Source of the DNA: Betaproteobacteria bacterium
GTDB taxonomy: Bacteria; Pseudomonadota; Gammaproteobacteria; Burkholderiales; SG8-39
Length of the DNA: 64,000 nt
Reading direction: 5' to 3'
Assembly (NCBI GenBank): GCA_009693235.1
Contig: SHXR01000010.1
Location: 1 to 64,000 of the forward strand
The notes below the pieces were generated by a model, which saw nothing but the letters and a program-made list of their open reading frames with translations, was not told the DNA's origin and did no database searches. Shown here in pieces: positions 44,902-53,958 of the stretch (the stretch's first letter is position 1; every line of letters begins with the position of its first letter). Made by a program: the position numbers and the translations under genes.

Positions 44902-46188
44902 TTAGATCGGCTCGAGCGGGGTGCTTGGTTGCACCGGCTCGACGGGTATTTCCACAATACGCGTTTCGAAGAGCGGAATGATCTTTTCATTGATCTGGAC
45001 CGCACCCGCTGTCTTGGATCGCTTCGCAGGACCGGACACGACGCGTTTATTGATGTCGGCGGCGAGCCGCGCTGCTTCCTCTGGATTGGCAGCGACCACC
45101 GCTTTCTTAGACGCTGCAGGTGGTTTGGGATCCGACGGCGCAATGGCCGGTGTCGTCACCTGAATTTCGATGGTACGAAATTCGCCTGTCCAAGGTGTTT
45201 GGCCGGCATTGACGAACTGATGGGCGGCCGCATACGCGAGCACAGTGCCCGCAATCGTGGTGATCAGGACGGCCAGTCGAGAGGTTCGAACGCCCGTTCT
45301 GGAGTAAGGCTGTGCCGCCGGTGAGGGGATCGGTTGTGCGCCGAACGCGCTGCAAAGATCTTCCATCGTGACGGTGCGTCCCTGGCGGTCCAATGACAGT
45401 GCTTTCATCAGCACCGCATGTTGGTGACTCGTCAAGCTGTGCAGCGCGGCCGGACGCCAGCCGAACTGTTTGGCCATTTCGGCCGGACGGCCACGGTAAG
45501 GATGCATGCCGGCCAGCAGTTCGTAGGTAATGCAGGCGACCGTGAAGACATCGTCACGGTGATCGGCAGCGTCGCCGGCAAGCAATTCTTTGCTTCCATA
45601 CGGTGCGCCGGCGGACGTCACTTCAAGCGGTGCCGGCGACGGATTCGCATTCGTGGCAATAGGGGTCATCGTCCCCCAGCTCTGCAGCCGGGCGGCGCCA
45701 TCCGCGGTATTAATCAGTACGTTTTCCGGCGAGAGGCAAAGATGAAGAAAGCCTGCTTCATGGAGCGCAGCCACCGACCGGATCAAATCGCTCGCCATGC
45801 CATAACGGACCGCGCGTGGAAGGTTGGCCATTTCCGCTGCGGGGATGCCGGCTAGCGGCCGATCTCCCGACCACTCGAACACCATGTAGCGTCAGCTGGC
45901 GTCCCACCCGTGGTCGATCAGCGTTGGGAGACCGGCGCGCTGTTGATCGCGATGCGCAAGGAGCTGCAATTCAAGCGTGCGCTCAAATTCCGCGTCGGGG
46001 CTGCCACATTGGCGGAGCTGCCGGACGACAACGTGTGTCGCGGGCGCTACGGACGCAGGGTCGCTCCGTTGCTGGTCGTGACTCAGCCAAGTGGAGGAGT
46101 GAATACTCTCCTCCAGCGGGCGCACCAGCACAAAGCGATTCGCTACGATCGATTGTGGATCGACCGCAGCCCCAACTGCCCCTGGCAT
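44902..46188 (-). pseudogene. Membrane pseudokinase 1, interrupted by TGA
   Basis: Protein-kinase-fold sequence that lacks key residues: the loop HLCLSPENVLI stands where HRDLKPENI would be, the VAIK lysine position reads VVVRQLR, and DFG is replaced (RLQSWGT). A membrane helix (VLITTIAGTVLAYAAAHQF) follows near residue 325, then a periplasmic tail. Translation from the ATG at 46188 (AAAGGGG upstream; ATG 46212 is an alternative) stops at TGA 45892-45894 after DHGWDAS; RYMVFEWSGDRP continues in the same frame. About 429 codons in total. A restart at 45885 would give only the C-lobe, helix and tail. Confidence 0.72.
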
Positions 46189-46528
46189 TGCATACCCCTT
46201 TGTTAGCGGCATATTGGATTCGACCGGTAAGTGTGCCGCTCGCCTGTTTGCCGACCATTGCTTCACGCCCGCACATGACGCCAAGTGATGAGCGCCAAGC
46301 AATGCGTGGTCGAGAACGCTATGCGACCACAAACAAAGGGCTCACGAGCGCCCGTCACAAAAATTTACGTTTGGGGAGTACGATCGAGGGGTGTGCAGCA
46401 GGAAGGTCCGCCGCGACGACCCAGTCACTGCCATCGTAGGGCGCGATCGGTCGGGCAGCGGGTTACGGACGAGTGGGAGCGAGCGCCATCGGTGTTACAG
46501 AGGCATCGACGGGCGTGCCAGGGGCGCC
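46189..46528. other. 340-bp gap between the two pseudokinase genes
   Basis: No gene is recognised here. Reading the minus strand, an imperfect hairpin GGGCGCTCGTGAGCCC (46338-46353) followed by TTTGTTTG could end transcription of pseudokinase 2. The frames open on the plus strand have no recognisable protein content. If pseudokinase 1 started at 46212 the gap would be shorter by 24 bp. Confidence 0.4.
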
Positions 46529-47916
46529 TTAGCTACAGTACTGCCGCATGTACTCCTGCTCTTCGCGACGCAGGGGTTCTGGCGTGAAGGTGCGCTTGTC
46601 TAGCAGCGACGGACAATCGCAATTGGCGCAGGCGACCGCGCGAACGATGCCGACGCGGGCAAAGTCATCGAGGTTCTTTCTGGCCGCGGGCCCTGCTGCA
46701 GCGGTGCTGGAATTCGCCTCGATGCGTTCGATTTGCTGTGATGAAACAATGTGTTCTGCCGGCGCTAGGTTGTTGGCCGGCGACTCGCTGCACCGCGCGG
46801 TGGACCGCGCGGTGGGCCTTCCGACGGCAGGGGCGACGTTAAGCGGCTGGGCTGTGCTGCCTTCGCCTGCGGCGTGCACCACTACGGTTGGCTCCATCGG
46901 GATGGTCGATGGGGACGCCGCATCCCGGGCGGTCAAGGCGGCGAAGACCAACAGGAATGCCAGCACCGGAATCGCCACGAATCCGGCATGGGCTGGATTG
47001 CGCCGGAGCCCGGCCAACAGCGAAAGGACCGATCGTGGACGTCGGCCTCCCGCGAATGCTCGGGTGGCCGCATCAAGCGTCACATCGCGATTGGCATCGT
47101 TGAGTGCGAGGGTGCTGCTGATGGCGTGATTCTGGCGAACATTCAGCATGGGCGCGAACGTCGGCCGTAGACCGAGCACGCGAGCCTCAGAGGGCGAGTG
47201 CCCTGCAAAAGGATCGTCACCGGTCAGCAGCTCATAAGCGATGCGCCCGAATGCAAAAATGTCACCGCGTTGAGCGGGCGCTTCACCGCTTGCCGCTTGC
47301 GGGCTGGTATAGGCCGAGACCGTGGCCGATGCACTAGGCGTGAGGAGTGCCGCGACTTGATCGCTCGCCGCGGCGGGCAACATGTGGCCCCAATCGATCA
47401 GGCGCAGCGCTTTGCGGTCGTGTTGATAGAAGATCGTGGCCGGTGTCAGCGATAAATGGAGGAGGCCGCCCCATGCAGTTTGTTGAGTCCACGCGCCAGT
47501 TGGCGAATGAGACGCCGCCGCTCAGCCAACGATTTGTCGGCGACCGTACTGGCCATGACATGATCGAGCGGATCGCCGCCATGCCAGGTGAAGGCCGCGT
47601 AATACTGGCCGTGTTCATGGCCGAATGCGCTCAGCGTCGGTAATCCGGAAATCTTGCGGCCGCGCAGGCGCTCAAGTTGCTCTGCAAATTATGGGCTGCG
47701 ATCGAACAGCTCACCAAAGGGTCGATTGAAGAGTTTGAGGGCGACATGAGAGCGACCCGTTGCCTTGGCGTCCAAAGCAAGCCAGGTGGAGCCGCTTGCG
47801 TTGCGCGAAAGCAGCCGCTCCAGCGTGAAGCGCCCGAGGAATTCGGGTGCGTCATTGCGGCCGGGCATCGATGATGCGATGGCTCGTTGTCCGGGTCGGG
47901 TAGGTTCATGGTGCAT
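46529..47916 (-). pseudogene. Membrane pseudokinase 2, stop codon plus frameshift
   Basis: Paralogue-like neighbour of pseudokinase 1. It begins near MHHEPTRPGQ with a lobe containing FTLERLLSRNASGSTWLALD and VALKLFNRPF, is stopped by TAA at 47689-47691, resumes in frame as FAEQLERLRGRKISGLPTL and loses frame at CCCC 47467-47470 (GGGG on the coding strand); one more G gives LHGGGLLHLSLTPATIFY and LIDWGHM. HLSLTP replaces HRDLKP and DWG replaces DFG, so it was catalytically dead. A helix (FVAIPVLAFLLVFAALTA) and a tail with CANCDCPSLLDKRTF follow, ending in Cys-Ser. Start 47916 or 47868. Confidence 0.72.
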
Positions 47917-47925
47917 GGTGCATTC

Positions 47926-48043
47926 GCCTAACGAAACGCTGATTAAGCTATCGCGTGCAATCAGCGTAATCATACTTTTCAGGGAGTTACGAGGGAGCCA
48001 TGAAGGGGTTGGGGCCCTTTCATTCCCACCCCGCCCTTGTTCA
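47926..48043 (-). repeat. Dispersed 120-bp repeat, copy B
   Basis: Inverted counterpart of 19311-19430, lying just upstream of pseudokinase 2. The hairpin arms are perfect here: ACGCTGATT (47936-47944) and AATCAGCGT (47959-47967) with a 14-nt loop. The flank CCTCGTAACT-CCTGAAAA and the TGAACAAGGG end are also shared with copy A. Confidence 0.8.
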
Positions 48044-48050
48044 ATTGTTT

Positions 48051-49208
48051 CTAATAGCTGCGCGGCAAGCCCAGCCGCTCACTGATGAAATTCATGACCA
48101 TTTCATTGGATATTGGGCTGAATGGCCCCAATCTGCAATCACGAAATAACCGTTCGAGCGGCGATTCCTCAACCAGCCCGTAGCCGGCCAGCACCCGCAT
48201 GCATCGATCGGTCGCTCGGATCGCCGTTTCGGTCGCTGCCAATTTTGCCATCGCTGCTTCTGTCGTGCATTCTCGCTTATTACTTTGGAGCCATGCAGCT
48301 TTTGCGGTGAGAAGGCGAATTTGTTCAAGCTCGGTCGCGCTTTCAGCCAGTGGATGCTGCACCGCTTGAAACGCGCCGATTGAGCGGCCAAACGCTTGCC
48401 GGTCCATCGCATATTGCAGCGTCTGATCGAGCGCGGCACTGGTGATCCCGACGTACATGGCGGCACAGAGAATCCGCTCTTCGTCGAGGCTCGCGAGAAG
48501 ATGATACCAGCCGCGTCCCCGCTGGCCGACCACCGCATCGGCGGGCGCCTTCGCTTGGTCGAAGAAGACTTCACAGGTGCAGGCAGCGCGCATCCCCATC
48601 AATTCCAGTCGGCGGACCGCTACGGCAGGCTGTTGTCGGGGCGTGAGGACGAGCGATAGACCACGTGCGCGCTTGGTGCCTTCGGCCGGTTCGGTGCGGC
48701 ATAACACCAGGATTGCATCGGCATCGTCGGCGAAGGAGGTGAACAATTTCTGCCCGCTGATGGTCCAACCGTCGGCTTCCAGCGTCGCCCGGGTCGTTAA
48801 TCCCAGCACATCGGTGCCGCCGGCCGGTTCGGTCATGCCAAAGGACATCAGCCATTCGCCCGCCGCCAACTTTGGCAACAGGGTTTCCTTTTGTGCCTGG
48901 GTACCCGCTTCGCGGAGGATGCGCGCGGTCATCGAAATCAGCAGCCAGTCGGTCGCCATGGACGGGAACTGGCGCGACAGCTCCTCGACGAATACTGCTG
49001 CGAGCATTACATCAGCGCCGCTGCCGCCGTATTCCACTGGTACCGACAGACCCGCCCAGCCGAGTTCACCCATCCGTTTCCAGAGCGCGCGCGGAATCTT
49101 GCGGGCGCGATCCATCTCGCGGATCTTGCGCTCAGGCAACTCGCGCGCGAAAAACTGCCGCACGCTATCGCGCAGCATTTGATGTTCCGGAATCGGGTCG
49201 AAATTCAT
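48051..49208 (-). CDS. Acyl-CoA dehydrogenase
   Basis: FAD-dependent acyl-CoA dehydrogenase of 385 residues. It has WAGLSVPVEYGGSGADVML, the substrate/FAD block SFGMTEPAGGTDVLGLTTR, the beta domain DGWTISGQKLFTSF and the C-terminal YGLVEESPLERLFRDCRLGP, ending ISERLGLPRSY. Its start lies 12 bp after livG, so it is the last gene of the tonB-exbBD-livHMG run. By position it probably acts on the imported compound once it has been activated to a CoA ester. Confidence 0.93.
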   Translation of the reverse strand: MNFDPIPEHQMLRDSVRQFFARELPERKIREMDRARKIPRALWKRMGELGWAGLSVPVEYGGSGADVMLAAVFVEELSRQFPSMATDWLLISMTARILREAGTQAQKETLLPKLAAGEWLMSFGMTEPAGGTDVLGLTTRATLEADGWTISGQKLFTSFADDADAILVLCRTEPAEGTKRARGLSLVLTPRQQPAVAVRRLELMGMRAACTCEVFFDQAKAPADAVVGQRGRGWYHLLASLDEERILCAAMYVGITSAALDQTLQYAMDRQAFGRSIGAFQAVQHPLAESATELEQIRLLTAKAAWLQSNKRECTTEAAMAKLAATETAIRATDRCMRVLAGYGLVEESPLERLFRDCRLGPFSPISNEMVMNFISERLGLPRSY

Positions 49209-49220
49209 AATCGATCTGCC

Positions 49221-49988
49221 TCATTCAACCGGTGCAACTGCTTCGCCCAAATACACCTGCTGCACCGCGGGCATGGCGCGTACCGCTGCGGGTATCCCTT
49301 CGGCCAATACTGCGCCTTGATGCAAGACGGTGATCACGGTTGCGACCGCGAAGACCACGGCCATGTCATGTTCGGTGAAGATTACGGTGAGACCCAGTTC
49401 CCGGGCAAGGCTCCCCACCAGGTGAATGGATGCCAACCTTTCCTGCGCGGCCATCCCGGCGGTGGGTTCATCAAGCAGGAGAAGCCGCGGCTGACCGGCC
49501 AATGCGATCGCCAATTCCAGGCGCTTCTGGTCGCCATGCGAAAGCGTGCCGGCGATGCGGGTGCCGGTATCAGTGAGGCCGACTAGCGCCAGCAACTCGC
49601 GCACACGCGGCATGTTCATCGTACGCGCCTTGGGCCAGATGCTCCATGAGCGCCGCTCGCGGCCTGTGAGCGCAACTTGCAGGTTTTCCCGCACCGTCAA
49701 CTCACGAAAGATGCTCGTAATCTGAAAGGTACGACCAATGCCGATGCGGGCCAAGGCGTGGGGCGGCTGTCCGGTGATGCGCTCGCCCTGAAAAAAAACA
49801 TTTCCCGAGGTGGGTGGGAACAGCCCGGTGATGGTATTGAAGAAAGTGCTCTTGCCGGCGCCATTGGGGCCGATGACCGCGCGGAGTTCGCCGGGCGCAA
49901 CCGACATCGTCACGTTGGCCAGCGCCTGCACGCCGCCAAATTGCTTGCTGAGTCCATCGACGTGAAACAGGGCGTCAGCGTTTGCCAT
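49221..49988 (-). CDS. livG: Branched-chain-type ABC transporter ATP-binding protein LivG
   Basis: ATPase of a HAAT/Liv importer, 255 residues. Walker A GPNGAGKSTFF, signature LSHGDQKRLELAIALA and Walker B LLLLDEPTAGMA are present, with the LivG-type FFNTITGLFPPTSG segment. The start overlaps the end of livM. The second ATPase (livF) and the binding protein are encoded divergently 5 kb away. Confidence 0.94.
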   Translation of the reverse strand: MANADALFHVDGLSKQFGGVQALANVTMSVAPGELRAVIGPNGAGKSTFFNTITGLFPPTSGNVFFQGERITGQPPHALARIGIGRTFQITSIFRELTVRENLQVALTGRERRSWSIWPKARTMNMPRVRELLALVGLTDTGTRIAGTLSHGDQKRLELAIALAGQPRLLLLDEPTAGMAAQERLASIHLVGSLARELGLTVIFTEHDMAVVFAVATVITVLHQGAVLAEGIPAAVRAMPAVQQVYLGEAVAPVE

Positions 49989-50889
49989 CGCGAATTCTTC
50001 TCGTCATTCCCATGATGCCTTCTGGCATCATGAGCACCAACACCACGATGATCACGCCCATAATCAATGGCCAGTATTCAGTATGCCCGCTGATAACGAC
50101 TTCCAGCATCACATAGACCGCTGCGCCCACCATCGGACCGATAAAAGTGCGGAATCCCCCCAACACTGCCATCACGATCGGCGTCGCACTCGCTGTCCAG
50201 TTGAGCCAACCGGGAAAGACGTTACCGCTGGAAATCGCGAAGATCGCACCGGCCAGCCCGGCAATGGTCCCGGCCAGCACGAACGTCGCGAGCTGATGGG
50301 TCCGCACATTGATACCGACATACTCGACCCGCCTTGGATTGCCACGCAGCGCTTGCAGCGTCATGCCAAAGGGCGAGTGGACGATGCGGTGCATCAGCGC
50401 CAGCGCGACGATCACGATGATGAGCGCGAACCAATAGTAGTAGATCGGCTTGCTCAACGCGCCCGCGGCTTTCAAGCCGGTGATGCCGTCATCGCCGCCG
50501 GTGAGTCCGGTCGCCTTCAACGCGACGGTGTAGAGCAGCATCTGAAAGGCGAACGTCAGCATCGCGAAATAGATGCCGATCCGACGCACCGAAAAAAATC
50601 CGATGATGGCAGCGGTGATCGCCGACATCGCGAGCGCTGCCGGGAACGCAACGGCGAGCGGCAGGCCCCCATGCTTGACCAGAATGGCCACCGTGTAACC
50701 GCCCACCCCAAAGAATGCGGCGTGACCGAAGGACAGCATGCCGCCGTAGCCTAACAGCAGATTGAAGCTCACCGCATAGAGTGCAAAGACCAGCACTTCG
50801 ATCGCGATGAAGGTCCAGAAATCGGTCAAGCCAAGCGGCAAGGCGATCGCAGCGAGGATGGCGATGGCAAGAAGCGACGGCCGGTTCAT
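49975..50889 (-). CDS. livM: Branched-chain-type ABC transporter permease LivM
   Basis: Membrane permease of about 304 residues with eight or nine helices; the family block YAVSFNLLLGYGGMLSFGHAAFFG (given in part) and ALRGNPRRVEYVGINVRTHQL identify LivM. I use the ATG at 50889, 26 bp after the livH stop; a TTG at 50931 would add 14 polar residues and overlap livH. Neither has a strong ribosome site. Confidence 0.92.
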   Translation of the reverse strand: MNRPSLLAIAILAAIALPLGLTDFWTFIAIEVLVFALYAVSFNLLLGYGGMLSFGHAAFFGVGGYTVAILVKHGGLPLAVAFPAALAMSAITAAIIGFFSVRRIGIYFAMLTFAFQMLLYTVALKATGLTGGDDGITGLKAAGALSKPIYYYWFALIIVIVALALMHRIVHSPFGMTLQALRGNPRRVEYVGINVRTHQLATFVLAGTIAGLAGAIFAISSGNVFPGWLNWTASATPIVMAVLGGFRTFIGPMVGAAVYVMLEVVISGHTEYWPLIMGVIIVVLVLMMPEGIMGMTRRIRDGKR

Positions 50890-50914
50890 ATTGGCTTGGT
50901 CAATGGGGGGGTAG

Positions 50915-51838
50915 TTATTCCGGTGTGCCAAAGAGGCCCCATGGCCGCACGATCAATATGAAAGCCATCAAGGCAAACGTGAGCACGACCGCTGCCGAAG
51001 GAAATGCCAGGACGCCGAACGCATTCACGATCCCAACCAGGAGTGAAGCAACGAGCGCACCGCCAACGCTTGCCATGCCGCCGATGACCACGACGACGAA
51101 GGCGTCGATGATCACCTGCACATGCAATCCTGGGCCGACCGCGACGATCGGTGCTGCCAGGGCGCCGCCTAGTCCTGCCAATGCCGCGCCAAGAGCGAAT
51201 ACGCCGGTAAACAACGCCTTGGTATTGGTACCGAGTGCGCCCAGCATGTGGCGGTCCATGGTCGCGGCGCGCACGAGGATGCCCCAGCGTGTGCGATGCA
51301 GCACCCACCACAGTGCGATGGCGACCAACACGCCGAAGACGATAAGGAACATGCGATAGGTAGGAAACGTAACGCCGAACGCTTCGGTGCTGCCAGTCAG
51401 CAGACCCGGCACAGCAACCGCATGGTCTTCGCGGCCCCAGATGAGCTTGACCAGATCACCGACGATGAACACCAGGGCAAAAGTGAGCAGCAACTGAAAT
51501 TCATGCGCTGCTTGGTAGAGCGGGCGGAGCAATGCCATCTCCACCGCGGCGCCGAACGCAAAGAGTCCAACCGCACCGGCGATCAATGCGAGCACGAACC
51601 AGAGGCCACTTTCCGGGCCGAAGCCTGCGATAGTCAGTGCGAAATAAGCACCCAGCATGAACAGCACGCCATGGGCGAAGTTGACGATGCGGGAAACACC
51701 GAAGATCAAGGAGAGGCCGGCCGAAATCAAGAAAAGCAGCATGCCATTGGAAATGCCGGCCAACATTTGGCGCGCGACCACGACCGGGTTTTGTATCCAG
51801 CCGAAATGTTCGGTGAAGAATAGACCGATGGTTTCCAC
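50915..51838 (-). CDS. livH: Branched-chain-type ABC transporter permease LivH
   Basis: Permease of 307 residues with about eight helices. SAGLSLIFGVSRIVNFAHGV (given in part) and RAATMDRHMLGALGTNTKALF are typical of LivH. It starts 39 bp after exbD on the same strand, so transcription from tonB-exbBD probably continues into the transporter. Confidence 0.92.
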   Translation of the reverse strand: METIGLFFTEHFGWIQNPVVVARQMLAGISNGMLLFLISAGLSLIFGVSRIVNFAHGVLFMLGAYFALTIAGFGPESGLWFVLALIAGAVGLFAFGAAVEMALLRPLYQAAHEFQLLLTFALVFIVGDLVKLIWGREDHAVAVPGLLTGSTEAFGVTFPTYRMFLIVFGVLVAIALWWVLHRTRWGILVRAATMDRHMLGALGTNTKALFTGVFALGAALAGLGGALAAPIVAVGPGLHVQVIIDAFVVVVIGGMASVGGALVASLLVGIVNAFGVLAFPSAAVVLTFALMAFILIVRPWGLFGTPE

Positions 51839-51877
51839 TTGCGCCGTTGCCTAGGTAGACGGATTGAACCGCAGTAA

Positions 51878-52297
51878 CTAATTTTCGCGTGGATCGGTGA
51901 CAAAGCCAATGCGTGTGAGCCCCGCTTTCGCCGCTGCGGCGAGGATCCGTGCGACATGTTCGTAGGGCGCGGTGGCATCGGCGCGGATATGTACCTCGGG
52001 TTGGGGATCGCGCTTGGCGTTCTCCGTGAAGCGTGCCGCGGCTTCCGTTTGGGAAGTCGTCGCACCGTTCCAGAAGATTTCACCGGAGGCGCGAATGCCG
52101 ATTTGAATGTTCTCGGGTTGGGTGAGGTTCGGATGACTGGCCACCTTCGGCAAATCGATTTTCACCGCATGGGTGAGAAGCGGTGCGGTGACGATGAAGA
52201 TAACGAGCAGCACCAGCATGACATCGATAAGCGGAATCATGTTGATCTCCGCCATCGGCTGGGTGGTGCCCTCGCGATTGAAGCCGCCGAATGCCAT
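51878..52297 (-). CDS. exbD: ExbD/TolR family biopolymer transport protein
   Basis: 139-residue proton-channel subunit with one N-terminal helix carrying the essential Asp (IPLIDVMLVLLVIFIV) and a periplasmic domain ending RIGFVTDPREN. AGAGG precedes the ATG. Its gene follows exbB with 2 bp between stop and start. With TonB upstream, this is an Exb rather than a Tol system. Confidence 0.93.
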   Translation of the reverse strand: MAFGGFNREGTTQPMAEINMIPLIDVMLVLLVIFIVTAPLLTHAVKIDLPKVASHPNLTQPENIQIGIRASGEIFWNGATTSQTEAAARFTENAKRDPQPEVHIRADATAPYEHVARILAAAAKAGLTRIGFVTDPREN

Positions 52298-52299
52298 GG

Positions 52300-53040
52300 T
52301 CAGCCTCTTTCCGGCTTGGCACGGATTTGCGCACCACGGATGGTCGTTTCAGCCACGGTACTTGCGCGATGCCCGATCAACATGAAGGCAAACACCTCGT
52401 GGGCGAAGCTGTCGAGTTCGGCGAACACCAGGCGGTTGGAGCGCACCAATGCGTTGTAGCCAAGTACCGCCGGGATCGCCACGGCAAGACCACCTGCCGT
52501 CATGATCAAGGCTTCCCCAACCGGACCGGCAACCTTGTCGAGCGTGCCTTGGCCGCTCACGCCAATGGCAAGGAGCGCGTGATAGATCCCCCACACGGTG
52601 CCGAACAGGCCAACGAAGGGCGCGGCGGAACCCACTGAGGCGAGCACTGTCAATCCGGATTCGAGTCGCGCAGTGGTTTGATCAATCGCACGCTTGAGTG
52701 CGCGGGTGAGGAAATCATCGGGCGAGCCCGATTCGATGAGCCGTGCGCCACTCGCGCGATTGAGATGAGCAACCGCTGCGAACCCTTGTTGCATGAGCGA
52801 GGAGAACGGATCGCGCGCACCATGTGCACTGATGTGCGTCCGGACGGCATCGAGATCGGGCGCCTCCCAAAAGAAGCGGAGAAACGCATCGGATTGCCGG
52901 CGTCGCGTAAAGCTCTGATAGCCTTTGGTGAGGATGTAATACCAACTCGATAGCGACATGACGAACAGGACCACGAGGACGATCCAGCCGACCAGATCCG
53001 CCTGTGCGAGAAAATTGGCAATACCGCGGGAAGTATCCAT
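52300..53040 (-). CDS. exbB: ExbB/TolQ family proton channel protein
   Basis: 246-residue inner-membrane protein with three helices: one at residues 15-38, then after a cytoplasmic stretch two more in the MotA/TolQ domain (LTVLASVGSAAPFVGLFGTVWG and ALIMTAGGLAVAIPAVLGYN, given in part). With ExbD it uses the proton gradient to energise TonB. It sits 8 bp after tonB and 2 bp before exbD. Confidence 0.93.
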   Translation of the reverse strand: MDTSRGIANFLAQADLVGWIVLVVLFVMSLSSWYYILTKGYQSFTRRRQSDAFLRFFWEAPDLDAVRTHISAHGARDPFSSLMQQGFAAVAHLNRASGARLIESGSPDDFLTRALKRAIDQTTARLESGLTVLASVGSAAPFVGLFGTVWGIYHALLAIGVSGQGTLDKVAGPVGEALIMTAGGLAVAIPAVLGYNALVRSNRLVFAELDSFAHEVFAFMLIGHRASTVAETTIRGAQIRAKPERG

Positions 53041-53048
53041 AGCTATAA

Positions 53049-53801
53049 CTAATCCAGTTTGAAGACGACCGGTACCAATACCGAAGCGGCTATTGGTTTT
53101 TCACCTTGGCGGGCCGGTACAAATTTCCAGCGCTTGACGGTTTCAATCGCCACGTTGTCAAGCCGCGGGTAGCCGGATGTTGTTTCCAGCTCGACGCGAC
53201 TGGGGAGTCCATTTGGATCGACGAACACGCGCACCAATACTTTGCCCTGTTCACCGAAGCGCCGCGAAACCGAAGGATACGCCGGCGACGGATTGGATAA
53301 GTAAGCCGCATTGAAACCGGGAGCAGTGATGGGCACCGGTGGCGGCGCGGGCGCTAACAATGGCGAAGGCGGGGGCGGCACGGGCGGTGTAGGCGGCGCC
53401 GCCTCCACTGCCTTGGTGGGTTTTGCTTCGATGGGTGCCGGTGGCTCAGGCGGTGGTGCGGGTGCTTCGATGCGCGGCGGCGGTGCGCTTGGCGTGGGAG
53501 CCGTTGCCAAAATAGGCGGCGTGGGCGTGGGCGGCGGTGGGGGCGGAATCGTTTCGGTCGGTGGCGGGGGTGGCACCGGATTGTTCGTTTGCTTGGGCGG
53601 CTCGACCGCGAGCGGCTTCGGTACCTCCGGTACGATCATCCGGACAAACATCGGTGCAGCATCGGCAAGCATTTGTCGTGTTGGCTGATAGGAAAGAAGC
53701 AGGGCACCGGCGAGAACGTGAAGAAACCCCACCACCGCAATGACGGCGGGCGATAAACGCTCCTTCTCGAGCGCGTGAGGAAGGCGATGCATGGTAGCCA
53801 C
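53049..53801 (-). CDS. tonB: TonB energy transducer
   Basis: 250 residues: a short cytoplasmic N-terminus, one helix (VIAVVGFLHVLAGALLLSY), a long proline-rich periplasmic rod with PPPPP runs (residues about 70-170), and the TonB C-terminal domain with SNPSPAYPSVSRRFGEQGKVLVRVFVD (given in part) and RWKFVPARQGEKPI. First gene of the minus-strand run leading through exbBD to livHMG. No TonB-dependent receptor gene is in the window, and no clear Fur box is seen upstream. Confidence 0.94.
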   Translation of the reverse strand: MATMHRLPHALEKERLSPAVIAVVGFLHVLAGALLLSYQPTRQMLADAAPMFVRMIVPEVPKPLAVEPPKQTNNPVPPPPPTETIPPPPPPTPTPPILATAPTPSAPPPRIEAPAPPPEPPAPIEAKPTKAVEAAPPTPPVPPPPSPLLAPAPPPVPITAPGFNAAYLSNPSPAYPSVSRRFGEQGKVLVRVFVDPNGLPSRVELETTSGYPRLDNVAIETVKRWKFVPARQGEKPIAASVLVPVVFKLD

Positions 53802-53958
53802 AATGCAATGATAGCGCCCGGACCCGGCTCATTTCGTCTTCGCATGCCGGATAACCGTACTACACTACATGGAATGTGTTGTTTTCCACGCACGCAGCGT
53901 CAATCGCGAGCCATGCGCGGTACCTGCGAACCGATGCGATCTTGAAAAGGAGTCCGCC

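Noticed and set aside
45892-45894. The TGA in pseudokinase 1 as a second selenocysteine codon
   Set aside because: It falls in a non-catalytic segment (DAS-TGA-RYM) with no Cys/Sec precedent, and I see no SECIS-like hairpin directly after it.
53311-53688. A Gly-rich plus-strand open frame of 125 codons
   Set aside because: It is the complement of the proline-rich rod of tonB; the repeats come from the proline codons.
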